Shown: one piece after another, positions 18,491-28,300 of the stretch
Position numbering within the stretch: the first letter of the stretch is position 1
Layout of the letters: every line of letters begins with the position of its first letter
Assembly: GCF_002858745.1 (NCBI RefSeq)
Contig: NZ_PJRO01000002.1
Location: forward strand, 186,001 to 250,000
Origin: Mesorhizobium loti
GTDB taxonomy: Bacteria > Pseudomonadota > Alphaproteobacteria > Rhizobiales > Rhizobiaceae
Length of the DNA stretch: 64,000 bases
Direction: 5' to 3'
The notes under the pieces: model-generated
What the model was told of the DNA's origin: nothing
The model's input: the letters and a program-made list of their open reading frames with translations, nothing else
The model's database searches: none
Position numbers and translations under genes: made by a program

Positions 18491-19651
18491 TCACTTCTTC
18501 ACACTTCCGGCCTGCATCAGGTCGACGATCGTCACGGCGTCGCCTTCGCGCAGGGCCGCACCCGCCTTGGCGACGATGCGTTCGCCGGGCTCAAGGCCGG
18601 AGCGGATTTCGACCTTGCCGCTCTTGCGCAAGCCTGTTTCGACCGGACGGCGCTGTACGCGGCCGTCATTGACGACAAAGACCGCACAGTCGTCGGTGCC
18701 GCGTCCGTAGACCAGCGCACTGTCGGCGACAACGATGGCCTCGCGCCTGGCAAAGACCACTTCGGCTTTGCCGAAAGCGCCGGCAAACAGCGGTTCCCTG
18801 GTATCGAGCGCGATCTGCGCGGATCCCAGTCGGGTTTCGCGGTCGATCTTCGGGGCAACGATACGCACCTTGCCGTCGATTTCGCCGCTGCGGCCGGCAA
18901 GCTTGACCTTGACGGGTTGGCCGATGGCAAGCGCCGGCAGGTCGGCTTCCGGAACCTCGGCGGCAAACTCGACCGCGCCGTCGCGGATGAGGCGTATCAA
19001 CGGCTCTGCTCCGGCCTGCGCGCCGGCACGGGCAAGACGTTCGGAAATGACACCGTCTGCGGAAGCGCGAACGATGGCGCGCTCCAGTTGCCGTTCCGCT
19101 TCGGCGCGCTGTGCCTGTGCTTCGGCATTTTCCGCCCGCTGCACGGCAACGCCTTGCTTCGCCACCGCAACGGCGGAGGCGCGGTCCTCATAGGTCTGCT
19201 CGGAAATGGTGCGCGTCATTCTCAGCCGCTCGGCGCGTTCGAGCGCCGACTGCGTCTGCGCCAGCGTCGCCTGCTGCTGGGCAAGCCCTGCCTTGCTACG
19301 CGCCACGCGGCCTTCCGACTCGCGCAGTTTGTTTTCCAGCATCGCGGTTTCCAGCCTGACCAGCACCTGACCGGCCTTGACGTGTTCACCGACCTCGACT
19401 TCGACCGACGCGATGCGCTGATCCTGCAGGGCGGTTCCGACAGCGATCTCGTCGCGCGCCACCAAAACGCCGGTGAAGGTCAATGTCCATTCGGCCGGCT
19501 GCCGTTCCGCGACGAAGGTCGAGACGGTGCGCTGCGAAAGATCCGTCTGGGCGGATGCCGCGGCCCCTTCGGCCAGCAGCGGCCCCGTGCCGGCTGTCAC
19601 GATGAAAAGGGATGTCGCCGCTGCCCGAACCAGGCGAGAAACGTAACGCAT
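18491..19651 (-). CDS. RND efflux periplasmic adaptor (membrane fusion protein)
   Basis: A 386-residue adaptor linking the RND pump to an outer-membrane channel. It has a signal-like N-terminus (YVSRLVRAAATSLFIVTAG), then the lipoyl half-motifs VGEHVKAGQVLVRLETAMLE and VRASADGVISERLARAG separated by an alpha-helical hairpin (~100-170) rich in Ala, Arg and Gln, then beta-barrel and membrane-proximal domains ending EGDAVTIVDLMQ. ATG at 19651 is chosen because it puts the signal sequence first; an in-frame ATG at 19678 would add nine residues. Its promoter region carries an operator-like palindrome at 19697-19724, so repression by the divergent TetR protein is likely. Confidence 0.9.
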   Translation of the reverse strand: MRYVSRLVRAAATSLFIVTAGTGPLLAEGAAASAQTDLSQRTVSTFVAERQPAEWTLTFTGVLVARDEIAVGTALQDQRIASVEVEVGEHVKAGQVLVRLETAMLENKLRESEGRVARSKAGLAQQQATLAQTQSALERAERLRMTRTISEQTYEDRASAVAVAKQGVAVQRAENAEAQAQRAEAERQLERAIVRASADGVISERLARAGAQAGAEPLIRLIRDGAVEFAAEVPEADLPALAIGQPVKVKLAGRSGEIDGKVRIVAPKIDRETRLGSAQIALDTREPLFAGAFGKAEVVFARREAIVVADSALVYGRGTDDCAVFVVNDGRVQRRPVETGLRKSGKVEIRSGLEPGERIVAKAGAALREGDAVTIVDLMQAGSVKK

Positions 19652-19696
19652 GAATACTGTCGCCCATATTTGCGGCATGTCTCGCCGCGCTCACTT

Positions 19697-19724
19697 ATTT
19701 GTTAGACTAGTCGATCTAATAAAT
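19697..19724. promoter_or_regulatory. Operator-like palindrome O1, before the efflux operon
   Basis: TTAGACTAGTCGATCTAA forms an imperfect dyad flanked by ATTTG and TAAAT. Read on the minus strand it matches 21 of 28 positions of O2 at 19789. On the minus strand TTGACA (19742-19737) lies 17 bases before TTAGAT inside the site, so a bound repressor would cover the -10 region of the efflux promoter. Confidence 0.65.
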
Positions 19725-19768
19725 GACTTTGCCGGATGTCAAGGCGCTTTAAAACGGTGATTTTTGCG

Positions 19769-19797
19769 TTGACACGACAGGTGACGCCATTTATTAG
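19769..19797 (+). promoter_or_regulatory. Putative promoter of the TetR regulator gene
   Basis: TTGACA (19769-19774) is followed after 17 bases by TATTAG (19792-19797). The -10 element lies within operator O2, which would give autorepression. Confidence 0.6.
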
Positions 19798-19816
19798 ACT
19801 GAGTAGTCTAGAAATA
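19789..19816. promoter_or_regulatory. Operator-like palindrome O2, before the TetR gene
   Basis: TTATTAGACT-GAG-TAGTCTAGAA is a dyad sharing ATTTATTAGA and TAGTCTA in register with the reverse complement of O1. It ends 21 bases before the regulator start codon. Confidence 0.65.
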
Positions 19817-19837
19817 AAAAGGCGGAATTGAGGCGGA

Positions 19838-20449
19838 ATGCGCAAGGTCGACCCCGAGAAGCATGAAGCGAAGCGCCAGCAGATATTGCAGGCCGCCGTC
19901 ACCTGTTTCGCGGCGAAGGGGTTCCATCGCACCTCGACCGCGGAGATCTGCGCCGAAGCCGGCATGAGTCCGGGCAATCTCTTCCACTATTTCCCGAACA
20001 AGCAGTCGATCGTCGCCGCCATCGTCGAAGAGGAACGGCGCCAGACCGCCGACTATTTCGAAGGCACCATCCAGGCCACGGACCTGTTTGCCGAACTGCT
20101 CGATTTCATGGATATCGTGCTGGAGCTCGCCTCCGACCCGATCTATCTCAAGCTGGCGCTCGAGATCGCGGCCGAGGCGATGCGCGACGAAGAGATAGGC
20201 AAGCTCGTCGCCAAGAGTGACAACGAACTGCAGACCTCGCTGAACACGTTGCTGCGCAATGCGGCTGCCCGTGGCCAGGTCGATCCGACGCTCGATCCGG
20301 CCGACAGCGCCCGCTGGATCGCAACGCTCATCGATGGCGTCTTCAGCCGTGTCGCCATCGATCCCGGCTTCAACCCGTTGGAGCAGCGGCCGATGCTACG
20401 GCTCCTCATCACGCGCTTCCTGCGGCCAGGTGCTGCGCCGACGGCCTGA
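19838..20449 (+). CDS. TetR/AcrR-family repressor, likely of the adjacent RND pump
   Basis: A 203-residue one-component regulator. The N-terminal helix-turn-helix spans ~28-55 (TSTAEICAEAGMSPGNLFHY), the canonical TetR pattern ending in HYFPNK; the C-terminal ~140 residues are the ligand-binding and dimerisation region typical of BetI/AcrR-like members. It is divergent from the efflux operon, with two near-identical dyads between the genes overlapping both predicted promoters. The simplest model is repression of both transcripts, relieved by a pump substrate. That model is inferred from layout. The start ATG has GAGGCGG upstream. Confidence 0.9.
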   Translation: MRKVDPEKHEAKRQQILQAAVTCFAAKGFHRTSTAEICAEAGMSPGNLFHYFPNKQSIVAAIVEEERRQTADYFEGTIQATDLFAELLDFMDIVLELASDPIYLKLALEIAAEAMRDEEIGKLVAKSDNELQTSLNTLLRNAAARGQVDPTLDPADSARWIATLIDGVFSRVAIDPGFNPLEQRPMLRLLITRFLRPGAAPTA

Positions 20450-20512
20450 CGTCGGCAACCTGGTGTCCTACCGGGGACGCCCGCCGCTTTTGACCTTTGG
20501 AAAGAAACGACG

Positions 20513-20707
20513 ATGCAGATGCAGAAACGCTGGTGGCTGGGTTTTCTCGGCTTCATCGGCCTGTACAAGCTTCCCGACGTGATGGCGGCCTTCAACGGCC
20601 AGGCCAGCGCCTGGGAGTACATTTATCTCTCCTGGTTGATCTGGCTGCTTTATTTCGTGCCCGAGAAGGCGCCAGAGCGCGACGCGGCCGCACAGGACAA
20701 ACGATAA
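20513..20707 (+). CDS. Small membrane protein, unknown function
   Basis: A 64-residue protein with Trp/Tyr-rich hydrophobic segments at ~6-24 (RWWLGFLGFIGLYKLPDVM) and ~34-50 (WEYIYLSWLIWLLYFV), and a charged tail (EKAPERDAAAQDKR). GGAAAG precedes the ATG. It lies between the TetR gene and an MFS transporter gene that starts 12 nt downstream, so the two are probably co-transcribed. I do not recognise the family. Confidence 0.65.
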   Translation: MQMQKRWWLGFLGFIGLYKLPDVMAAFNGQASAWEYIYLSWLIWLLYFVPEKAPERDAAAQDKR

Positions 20708-20719
20708 TCGTTCATCATC

Positions 20720-21973
20720 ATGGCCGACGACCAGAAGCCACTGCGGCTGGCACGCACGATATGGCCCTATACCGGGCTGCAGCTTGCCAGCATCACCGTC
20801 AATCTCGCCAACGCGATCACCGCGGTGGTCTATCCATGGCTGGTCTACGACCTGTCGGGCAATGCGAGCTGGATGGGCATCATCGCAGCGTTGACGCTGT
20901 TTCCCGCCATCTTCGGCTCGGCCTTCGGCGGCGTCATCGCCGAGAAGGTCGGCATCCGCCGCATGGCGCTGGTTTCGGTGGCCACGGGGGCTGCGGCCGC
21001 GATCGCTGCGGCCGCAGCCTATGACGCCGGCCTGCTTACCATCGGACTGCTGGCAAGCCTGGCCCTGCTCGGCGCCATCCTCGACGGGCCGGGCGGTATC
21101 GCCATCGAGGCGCGCGTGCCCGAGATCGCGAGGCTGGCGCGCCTGCCACTGATCCGCGCCAACGCCATCGACGACCTTGTCGACAATGGCGCGGCGATCG
21201 CAGGGCCGGCGATCGCGGCTTTCCTGGTCGCCGTCGCCAGCACGACGGTCCTGTTGTGGGTCATCGCCGCCATCAATCTCTTGGCCGCTCTGCTGGTTGC
21301 CGTCAGCGTGCCGCGCTTCCGGCTGCGCCGCATCGCCGGCTCGACATTCGGCCAAATAAAAGCCGGGCTCGGTTTCATCTTCGGCCAGCCGGTGCTGCGC
21401 TCCGCACTGATCCTGGCCGGCATCGGCACCAGCGTCTTCGTGGCGGTCGAAGGGATTGCCCTGCCGGCAATCCTGCGCATGGAAGGCAGGTCCGCGGCCT
21501 TGCTCGGCATGTTCCTGTCCGCTGCCGCCGCCGGCGCGATCGCGTCCAATGTCGCCCTGGCCTTCGCCAGTCAGGCGCCGTCGCTGCGCGGCATCTTCTC
21601 GGTCGCCTTTGTCGGGCTTGCCACAGGCGTCGCCCTGCTGTTGTTTGGCCGGTCGATGCCAATCATGATCGCCTCAGGCGCCATGCTGGGTGTCGCCGCC
21701 GGCCCGCTGTCGCCAGTCTTCGCGACCCTTTTGCAATCGAGCGTGCCGAAAGATCTGCGCGCCAACGTCATCGGCATCTCGATGAGCCTTGTACTGCTCG
21801 GCGCGCCGATGGCCGCGCTCGTTACCGGGGTGGCATTGGACACCTTCGGTGCGACTGCGGTGCTGGTTGGCTGTTCGGCTTTGCTGTTGTCATGCGCGTT
21901 CGCGGCACTCGGCATGTCGGGCTTGCGCGGGGTGACGGCCAGCCTTTCCGGCAAGGTGGCAAAGTCTGAGTAG
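20720..21973 (+). CDS. MFS transporter
   Basis: A 417-residue major facilitator with about twelve hydrophobic segments in two halves. It has the motif-A-like loop GGVIAEKVGIRRMALV between TM2 and TM3, and Gly/Ala-rich helices throughout. It resembles drug or siderophore exporters of the enterobactin-exporter (EntS)-like group, but the substrate cannot be assigned. It starts 12 nt after the small membrane protein gene, and both lie downstream of the TetR regulator on the same strand, so one transcript could carry all three. Confidence 0.88.
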   Translation: MADDQKPLRLARTIWPYTGLQLASITVNLANAITAVVYPWLVYDLSGNASWMGIIAALTLFPAIFGSAFGGVIAEKVGIRRMALVSVATGAAAAIAAAAAYDAGLLTIGLLASLALLGAILDGPGGIAIEARVPEIARLARLPLIRANAIDDLVDNGAAIAGPAIAAFLVAVASTTVLLWVIAAINLLAALLVAVSVPRFRLRRIAGSTFGQIKAGLGFIFGQPVLRSALILAGIGTSVFVAVEGIALPAILRMEGRSAALLGMFLSAAAAGAIASNVALAFASQAPSLRGIFSVAFVGLATGVALLLFGRSMPIMIASGAMLGVAAGPLSPVFATLLQSSVPKDLRANVIGISMSLVLLGAPMAALVTGVALDTFGATAVLVGCSALLLSCAFAALGMSGLRGVTASLSGKVAKSE

Positions 21974-22304
21974 CGCAACACTTACGCTCGGCGGTTTCGT
22001 AAGGACATTGCCACAAAGTACAATTTCTTTGTTCGATCAAAGCGATATCGTCATCCTTGCTCTATGCGTACGGGGATGATTCATCGTGCGGGGGCGGGCC
22101 CGTCTGCAGGCATATGCCTACAAAAGTAGCAGACGGGCTTTCCTTTGTCTGACGTGCGGGCCGGATACGGTCACCGCTTTCCAGTCTGCCCCTATATTCG
22201 CTACGTTGCTTCCGTCGAGCGAGGTCGAGATCGCCAAAGCGGTCTATGGTTCCAGATGACGACAAGGCTTTCGGCAGCGCAGCGAGCCCATGCAAGGAGA
22301 CAAC
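21974..22304. other. Intergenic region, 331 bp
   Basis: No convincing coding sequence. It contains the nested hairpin at 22098-22146; otherwise no repeat or clear promoter was recognised. Confidence 0.6.
22098..22146 (+). terminator. Strong nested hairpin; terminator or 3' end of a small RNA
   Basis: GCCCGTCTGC (22098-22107) pairs perfectly with GCAGACGGGC (22129-22138); the loop holds a second palindrome GGCATATGCC (22109-22118), and TTTCCTTTG follows. It lies 125 nt after the MFS gene stop, which is long for a simple gene terminator, so an independent small RNA is possible. Confidence 0.6.
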
Positions 22305-22721
22305 ATGACCGTACATCACACCGGCGGGTGTCGCTGCGGCGCGATCATCTTCGAGATTTCAGCCGACCCGTTCTACACCAGCTACTGCCATTGCGGCGAC
22401 TGCCGCAGGGCAAGCGGTGCGCCCGTCGCAGCCTTCGTCGGCTTCCTGGCCGGGGACGTGACGTTCCGTGGTGAAGCGTCGATCTACGGCGAATTTCCGA
22501 TCAGTCGAAGCTTCTGCGCGGCTTGCGGTGCGCCCATCGCCTATCGTGATGCGCGCATCGACGATCAGGTGTTTTTCATGCTGGGCGCGATGGATCACCC
22601 GGAACGGTACCCACCGACTGTCCATGGTTATGTCAGCGAACAGCTTCCCTTCCTGCATATCGAGGATGGACTGCCGCGCCTGCATAAGCACACTGCGCCG
22701 AGGCCGGGTGACGCGTTGTAG
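22305..22721 (+). CDS. GFA-family (glutathione-dependent formaldehyde-activating enzyme-like) protein
   Basis: A 138-residue zinc-binding fold of the GFA/CENP-V family. The metal-site cysteines are visible: GGCRCGAIIF near residue 8, YCHCGDCRRASGAP near 27-40, and FCAACGAPIAYRD near 70. The founding member was reported to speed glutathione-formaldehyde adduct formation, but most homologues have no proven activity, so the name marks the fold only. ATG at 22305 follows AAGGAGA. It appears to be a single-gene unit. Confidence 0.88.
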   Translation: MTVHHTGGCRCGAIIFEISADPFYTSYCHCGDCRRASGAPVAAFVGFLAGDVTFRGEASIYGEFPISRSFCAACGAPIAYRDARIDDQVFFMLGAMDHPERYPPTVHGYVSEQLPFLHIEDGLPRLHKHTAPRPGDAL

Positions 22722-23024
22722 GATGCTAGGCGTTTCGTCCTTCGCTCTCGGTGGTCGGCCTTTGGTTGCGGGTCTGCAGTAACAGGTAACCAGATCTCTC
22801 CACTTCGAAGGGACTGCTCAGCCGTCACTGTTCGATAAGAACAAGGAGCGCCGGTCGCCGCCGAAGGTGACGCACTGTTCGCAAAACGTTGAATTGCCGT
22901 ATCGGGTGATATGAACTATTCGGCGACCGCTTGGCGCCGGCCGAGGGGATCATACGGCCCCGGGGATATCTGGCGGCTTCCGGCGCTGGCGGCATCTCAA
23001 ACCATTCTCTCAAGGGATATTTCC
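22722..23024. other. Intergenic region, 303 bp
   Basis: Nothing recognised: no conserved coding pattern, repeat or clear hairpin. It must contain the promoter of the FMN reductase gene. Confidence 0.5.
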
Positions 23025-23573
23025 ATGACCAAAGTGGCCGTACTTGTCGGCAGCCTGCGCAAGGACTCCTTCAACCGCAAGATTGCCAAGGCGCTTGCCG
23101 CGTTGACGCCGGGTCTCGAGTTCGACTTTCTCGATATCGGTGCCGTTTCTCACTACAATCAGGATCTCGACACCAATCCGCCGGCCGATTGGGTTGCCTT
23201 CCGCAAACACATCGCCGACGCCGATGCCATCCTGTTTGCAACGGCCGAATACAACCGTTCGGTGCCGGGCGTATTGAAGAACGCGGTCGACATCGCCTCG
23301 CGCCCCTATGGCCAGGGCGCATTGAACGGCAAGCCGGCGGCGATCATTTCCACCTCGATCGGTGCTATTGGCGGCTTTGGCTCCAACCATCACCTGCGGC
23401 AGTCGCTGGCCTTCCTGAACATGCCGGTGATGGGGCAGCCGGAAGCCTATATCGGAGGGGCTGCCAGCCTGTTCGATGAAGCCGGCAACCTGACCAACCA
23501 GGGCACAAAGGATTTCCTCACCGCTTTCGGCAAGGCGTTTGAGCAGCACATCGCCCTGCATGCCAAGAAATAA
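23025..23573 (+). CDS. NADPH-dependent FMN reductase family protein
   Basis: A 182-residue flavodoxin-like quinone or azo reductase that uses FMN and NAD(P)H in the cytosol. The N-terminal phosphate-binding loop is VLVGSLRKDSFNRKIA, and the second family motif ATAEYNRSVPGVLKNAVDIAS contacts the isoalloxazine ring. It resembles ChrR/YieF-like proteins. ATG at 23025 follows AAGGGATA and starts at the first beta strand; the frame is open upstream but gives no homologous sequence. A terminator follows at once. Confidence 0.9.
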   Translation: MTKVAVLVGSLRKDSFNRKIAKALAALTPGLEFDFLDIGAVSHYNQDLDTNPPADWVAFRKHIADADAILFATAEYNRSVPGVLKNAVDIASRPYGQGALNGKPAAIISTSIGAIGGFGSNHHLRQSLAFLNMPVMGQPEAYIGGAASLFDEAGNLTNQGTKDFLTAFGKAFEQHIALHAKK

Positions 23574-23594
23574 GCAGATTCCCGCTTTGGATGG

Positions 23595-23629
23595 AAAAGG
23601 GCCGGGCGAAACACCCGGCCTTTTCTTTT
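23595..23629 (+). terminator. Rho-independent terminator after FMN reductase gene
   Basis: AAAAGGGCCGGG pairs with CCCGGCCTTTT around the loop CGAAACA, and the transcript continues TTTTCTTTT. Confidence 0.85.
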
Positions 23630-23999
23630 GGCCTGGCAGCGATTTACCTGGCGCGGTCCCTATCAAAACAGTGCGGTCGAGGGTGTCGCAGCATGAGCCA
23701 GAAAATGGCAAGAACGCTGGCGAAGGCTGGCCAGTCGAAAGCGAACCGGATCCGGTAAAGCTGGAAATACCGTGCGGGTAAGGGGCTGCCTGACAGCATG
23801 ACAGCTGGCCACTTCTCGAGTGCAGAGCAAGGTTACCGGATTTCCCGACTGCTCTGTTGGGTTGCCAGCAGGTTTCCAACATCCCATTTGTTCCCTTTAC
23901 GTTCCTGTTTGGTGTTGATAACTTCACCCTTGATGGAGCCATCGGTTCTCCCAACCAACAGTATTGTGTTTTCCGTTCGAATCCGGTCTCACCTTTGCC
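23630..23999. other. Intergenic region, 370 bp
   Basis: No supported gene. Short reading frames here lack ribosome-binding sites and recognisable sequence. Composition is somewhat more mixed than the flanking genes. Confidence 0.5.
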
Positions 24000-25127
24000 A
24001 TGGAATTTTCACCCCAACAGGATGAGGCGCTGAAAGCGGTTGCGCGCTGGCTGAAAGTCGGCCAGCCGCAGGTGTTTCGTCTGTTCGGTTATGCGGGCAC
24101 CGGCAAGACGACGCTGGCGCGTTATTTTGCTGAACATGTCGATGGCCAGGTGCAGTTCGCAGCCTTCACCGGCAAGGCGGCTCAAGTACTGCGCTCGAAG
24201 GGTGCGGTGAATGCCCGCACCATCCATTCGCTGATCTACCGGCCTCGCGGCGAAGAGGCCGTCGAGGACGAAACCACCGGCAAGACCTCGATCAACCCGA
24301 CCTTTTCACTCAACCGCCAGAGTCCGATCGCCAAGGCGGCGCTGGTCATCATCGACGAATGTTCGATGGTGGACGAACAGCTCGGCCGCGATCTGCTTTC
24401 ATTCGGCACGCCGGTTCTGGTGCTGGGAGATCCGGCGCAGCTGCCGCCGATCTCCGGCGGCGGCTTCTTCACCGAACATGAGCCGGATTACCTGCTCACG
24501 GAAATCCATCGCCAGGCGCGCGACAACCCGATCATCCGTCTGGCGCTCGACGTGCGCGAAGGGCGCGAGTTCATGCGTGGCGACTACGGCGCTGCCCAGG
24601 TCATCGGCCGGGAGGACGTCAACCAGGATCTGGTGTTGAAGGCCGACCAGGTACTGGTTGGGCGCAACCAGACGAGGCGGCGTTACAATCAGCGATTGCG
24701 TGAACTGAAGGGCTTCACTGCGGATTATCCGCAGGCTGGGGACAAGCTGGTTTGCCTTAGGAACGACCCGGCCAAGGGCCTGCTCAACGGCTCGTTGTGG
24801 AAGGTGATGACGTCTTCGCGCGAAACCGTGAAACCCGGCATCAACCTGCTGGTCTCGCCGGAAGAGGATGATCCCGACCGCGGCGTTGCCAAGATCAAGC
24901 TGCTCAAGGCTGCTTTCGAGAACCCGGAAGAAGAAATTTCCTGGCAGCAGAAGAAGCGCTTCGACGATTTCGACTTCGGTTATGCGCTGACCGTGCATAA
25001 GGCACAGGGTTCGCAATGGAATGAGGTTGTGCTTTTCGACGAGAGTTTTGCCTTCAAGGACACGCGCCAGCGCTGGCTCTACACGGCGATCACCCGTGCG
25101 GCGGAGCGACTGACAGTGGTGCGCTAG
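24000..25127 (+). CDS. ATP-dependent RecD-like DNA helicase
   Basis: Superfamily 1B helicase of 375 residues. Seen in order: Q-motif-like FSPQQDEAL at the N-terminus, Walker A GYAGTGKTT with Lys36, AFTGKAAQVLRSKG, Walker B VIIDECSMVDE, motif III LVLGDPAQLPPI, TEIHRQARDNP, and the C-terminal motif VI region YALTVHKAQGSQW and WLYTAITRAAERL. It is much shorter than RecD2 and lacks the long N-terminal part; similar stand-alone proteins are common in alphaproteobacteria. ATG 24000 is preferred, with the conserved MEFSPQQ start. The role in repair or recombination is inferred from family only. No RecB or RecC gene is nearby. Confidence 0.85.
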   Translation: MEFSPQQDEALKAVARWLKVGQPQVFRLFGYAGTGKTTLARYFAEHVDGQVQFAAFTGKAAQVLRSKGAVNARTIHSLIYRPRGEEAVEDETTGKTSINPTFSLNRQSPIAKAALVIIDECSMVDEQLGRDLLSFGTPVLVLGDPAQLPPISGGGFFTEHEPDYLLTEIHRQARDNPIIRLALDVREGREFMRGDYGAAQVIGREDVNQDLVLKADQVLVGRNQTRRRYNQRLRELKGFTADYPQAGDKLVCLRNDPAKGLLNGSLWKVMTSSRETVKPGINLLVSPEEDDPDRGVAKIKLLKAAFENPEEEISWQQKKRFDDFDFGYALTVHKAQGSQWNEVVLFDESFAFKDTRQRWLYTAITRAAERLTVVR

Positions 25128-25306
25128 GCTCGCGCCGCCAAGCCTAACCCGCCAAATTGTTGAATGATTTCGGCTTGCGCCCGTTGTGGACGCAATGGCC
25201 TGCGCTGCGACGCACGCGATTTTCGGGCCTACATCTAATCCGTTCATATGAAGTGCGGGCGCAACGCCTCGGTTACTGTCGGTGAGTCTCTTTTGAGGGG
25301 AAGAGC

Positions 25307-28300
25307 ATGCCCGACCTGTGCCGGAATGAAACTTCGTACTATTTCAAGGACAAAGGGGAGGACGCTGAAGCCTCCAACCAACGCCCGCTGGCGAACCGTC
25401 CGCGCGGGCTGAAACACCTGAGGGCAGCGCTGCTGGCGGGGGTGTTCATTGCCACCCTCTCTTCTTCAGCAATGGCACAGACGGTGTGGAATGGCTCCAA
25501 CTCATCGAACTGGTTCGATGGCGGCAACTGGAGCACCGGCGCCGTGCCGACGGCAGCAGGGAACGCCATGATCGACCTGTCCTCTCCGGAGGCCCGGATC
25601 GCAGGCGCGAATGCCTTTGCTGACACGGTTTACGTCGGTGGGGCAGGAACGGGTCGCCTTGACATCTTCAGTGGCAGTTTGAAGACAAATCAGGGCCTGC
25701 TCGGGATGACGTCGGGCTCTTCAGGCGTCGTCGATATCAGCGGCGGATGGGACACAGCCTTTCTGGTGGCCGGTTACAACGGACAAGGAAGCGTGCACGT
25801 CCATTTCGGTGGTTCGGTGGTATCGAACGGTGCCGTCATCGGCGCGAACGCGGATGCCGTCGGCAGCGTTAGAGTAACTGGCACCGCCGGTCTGAATTCA
25901 ACCTGGTTCAACTCAGGTCGCCTTTCGGTCGGTGCAAACGGTTACGGCACACTTCAGATCGAGAACCGCGGCTTGGTCAAGAACATGCTGGTCGTCTCCG
26001 TTGGTGAGGTCGTGGGCGGCAAAGGTGGTGCCGTAACAGTCACCGGAGCCGATTCGACTCTGACGCTGGAGAACAGCTTTCTTGTCGGTGACGGCACAAA
26101 AGGAACGCTGGTCGTTTCCAACCGCGGTCTCGTCTTAGGCAAAGCGGCTTCCATCGGACATCTCTCTTCCGGCGTCGGTGATGTGACGGTTACCGGTGTC
26201 AGTTCAAGGTGGGAAAACACGCTTTCTGTTTTTGTTGGGAATGCAGGCAACGGTCAACTCGCCGTCCTGGATGGCGGCAGGGTGCTGAGCGATTCGGGCT
26301 TCGTCGGAGCTGACATCGGTTCCGTTGGGACCGTGCTGGTCAATGGTAGCGGTTCGCGATGGGAGATGGCGTCTTCCGCCCTTATTGGCGACAGGAGCCA
26401 GGGAACGCTTCTCATAGAGAACGGCGGTACAGTGAGCAACGATGACGGTGTGGTCGGTGCGCATATTACCGGCCGCGGCTCTGCCCATGTCACCGGCGCT
26501 GGATCGCAATGGATCAACAACCGCTCATTGATCGTAGGACGTGAGGGCGTCGGCAGCCTGGTCATAAGCAATGGCGGTAAGGTCAGCAGTTCGCGAGGCT
26601 GGGTCGGACAGCTCAGTGGACAGGTCGTACTCGCCGGTCCCGGCTCGACATGGATCAATACCGGTTCGCTAACCGTCGGCGATTTTGGCAAAGGCGCAAT
26701 CGTTGTTGCAGGGGGCGGAGGGCTGACCAGCGGTGACGCTTTCATCGGCAGCAATGCCGGTGCCACCGGAACGGTATCGGTAAGCGGTGCGGGCTCGACC
26801 TGGACGGTGTCGTTCGGCGACGACATCGAGATCGGCGTTTCAGGCACCGGCTCACTCTCGATCACCGATGGTGGCAAGGTCGGAGCGGGCCTCATCGGCC
26901 GCATCGCCAAAAACGACGGATCGGTCGGCTCGGTGCTGGTGAGCGGCGCCGGTTCGCTCTGGGATATGCGGTTGATCGCCGTTGGCGACGAAGGCACCGG
27001 CACCATGTCGATCGAGAGTGGCGGCAGAGTGAACAGCGAATTCGCGTCGATCGGCGACAACGGGCCAGGCAAGGGTCTTGCAACCGTGCGCGGCGCCGGC
27101 TCGACATGGATGAATGTCGGCGCCGGCATTTCGCTTTATGTGGGCTATGAAGCCGACGGTGCGCTGCTTGTCACGGACGGTGGCACCATGGTTTCTGCAG
27201 GCGATTCTGTGATCGGCGACGCCGCTAGCGCCACAGGCAAGGCATTCGTAACCGGAGCGGGTTCCACCTGGACGATTGCGAGGAGCGACGATCTTGAGAT
27301 TGGCACGTCTGGTACCGGCTCTCTGGTTGTTGGTGATGGCGGCAAGGTTGCAGGCGGCTTGATTGGCCGTATTGCCAAGAACGCCGGTTCGACGGGGTCG
27401 GTGCTGGTGAGCGGTACCGGCTCCTTGTGGAGCATGGATTTGATCGGGGTCGGCGACGAAGGCACGGGCACGCTCATCGTCGAGAACGGTGGTATCACGC
27501 GCTCCGGCTTCGCCTCGATCGGCGACAGCGGGTCGAGCAAAGGGTTGGCGATCGTGCGCGGTGCCGGCTCGACATGGGACAACAGCGATGTCGTCGGGCC
27601 AGCCTATGTCGGTTACGAGGCTGACGGTACATTGATGCTAACCGATGGTGGGCGGTTTGTTGCAGCCGACGGCGCGGGGGCAATCGAGATCGCTGTCATG
27701 GCTTCCGCAAAGGGTACGGTCGATATTGGTGCCGGCCTTGGCGAAACGGCGGTCGCGCCGGGAATACTCGATGTCCGAACCGTTGCATTCGGTGCTGGTA
27801 CAGGCACGCTCAACTTCAATCATACCGCGACCAACTATGTCTTCGCACCCGCGCTGACCGGGCGCGGCAACGTCAATGTCATGTCCGGCACAACCGTGCT
27901 GACGGGGAGTTCACGCGGCTTCCTGGGCGCGACTTCAGTGAATGGCGCGAAGCTTGTGGTGAATGGTCAACTGGGTGGCACCCTCAGCGTTCAAGCAAAT
28001 GGCTGGCTTGCCGGCTCCGGCACGGTCGGCACGACCAATCTCGCATCCGGCGCCACGATTGCTCCCGGCAATTCGATCGGCACGCTGTCGGTGGCCGGCG
28101 ACATCAGCTTTGCTGCTGGCTCAACCTATCAGCTCGAGGTTGGTGCGAGTGGGCGCAGTGATCTGATCGATGCGACCGGCCAGGCAGCCTTGAGCGGTGG
28201 AACGGTCGCAATCGTGCCGCTTGCCGGCTTTGCCCGCGATTCCCGGTACACAATCCTGAGTGCCGCTGGTGGCGTCTCCGGTACGTTCGATGGTTTTTTA

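Noticed and set aside
16473..18710. A 745-codon open frame on the plus strand
   Set aside because: It lies antisense to the RND pump and adaptor genes, which have strong family sequence. Its translation is Arg/Asp/Gly-rich and unlike any protein I know; a GC-rich codon-shadow effect explains it.
26762..27680. CRISPR-like regular repeats
   Set aside because: The repeats are long, in frame and diverged, and encode beta-helix passenger units; there are no short identical repeats with unique spacers.
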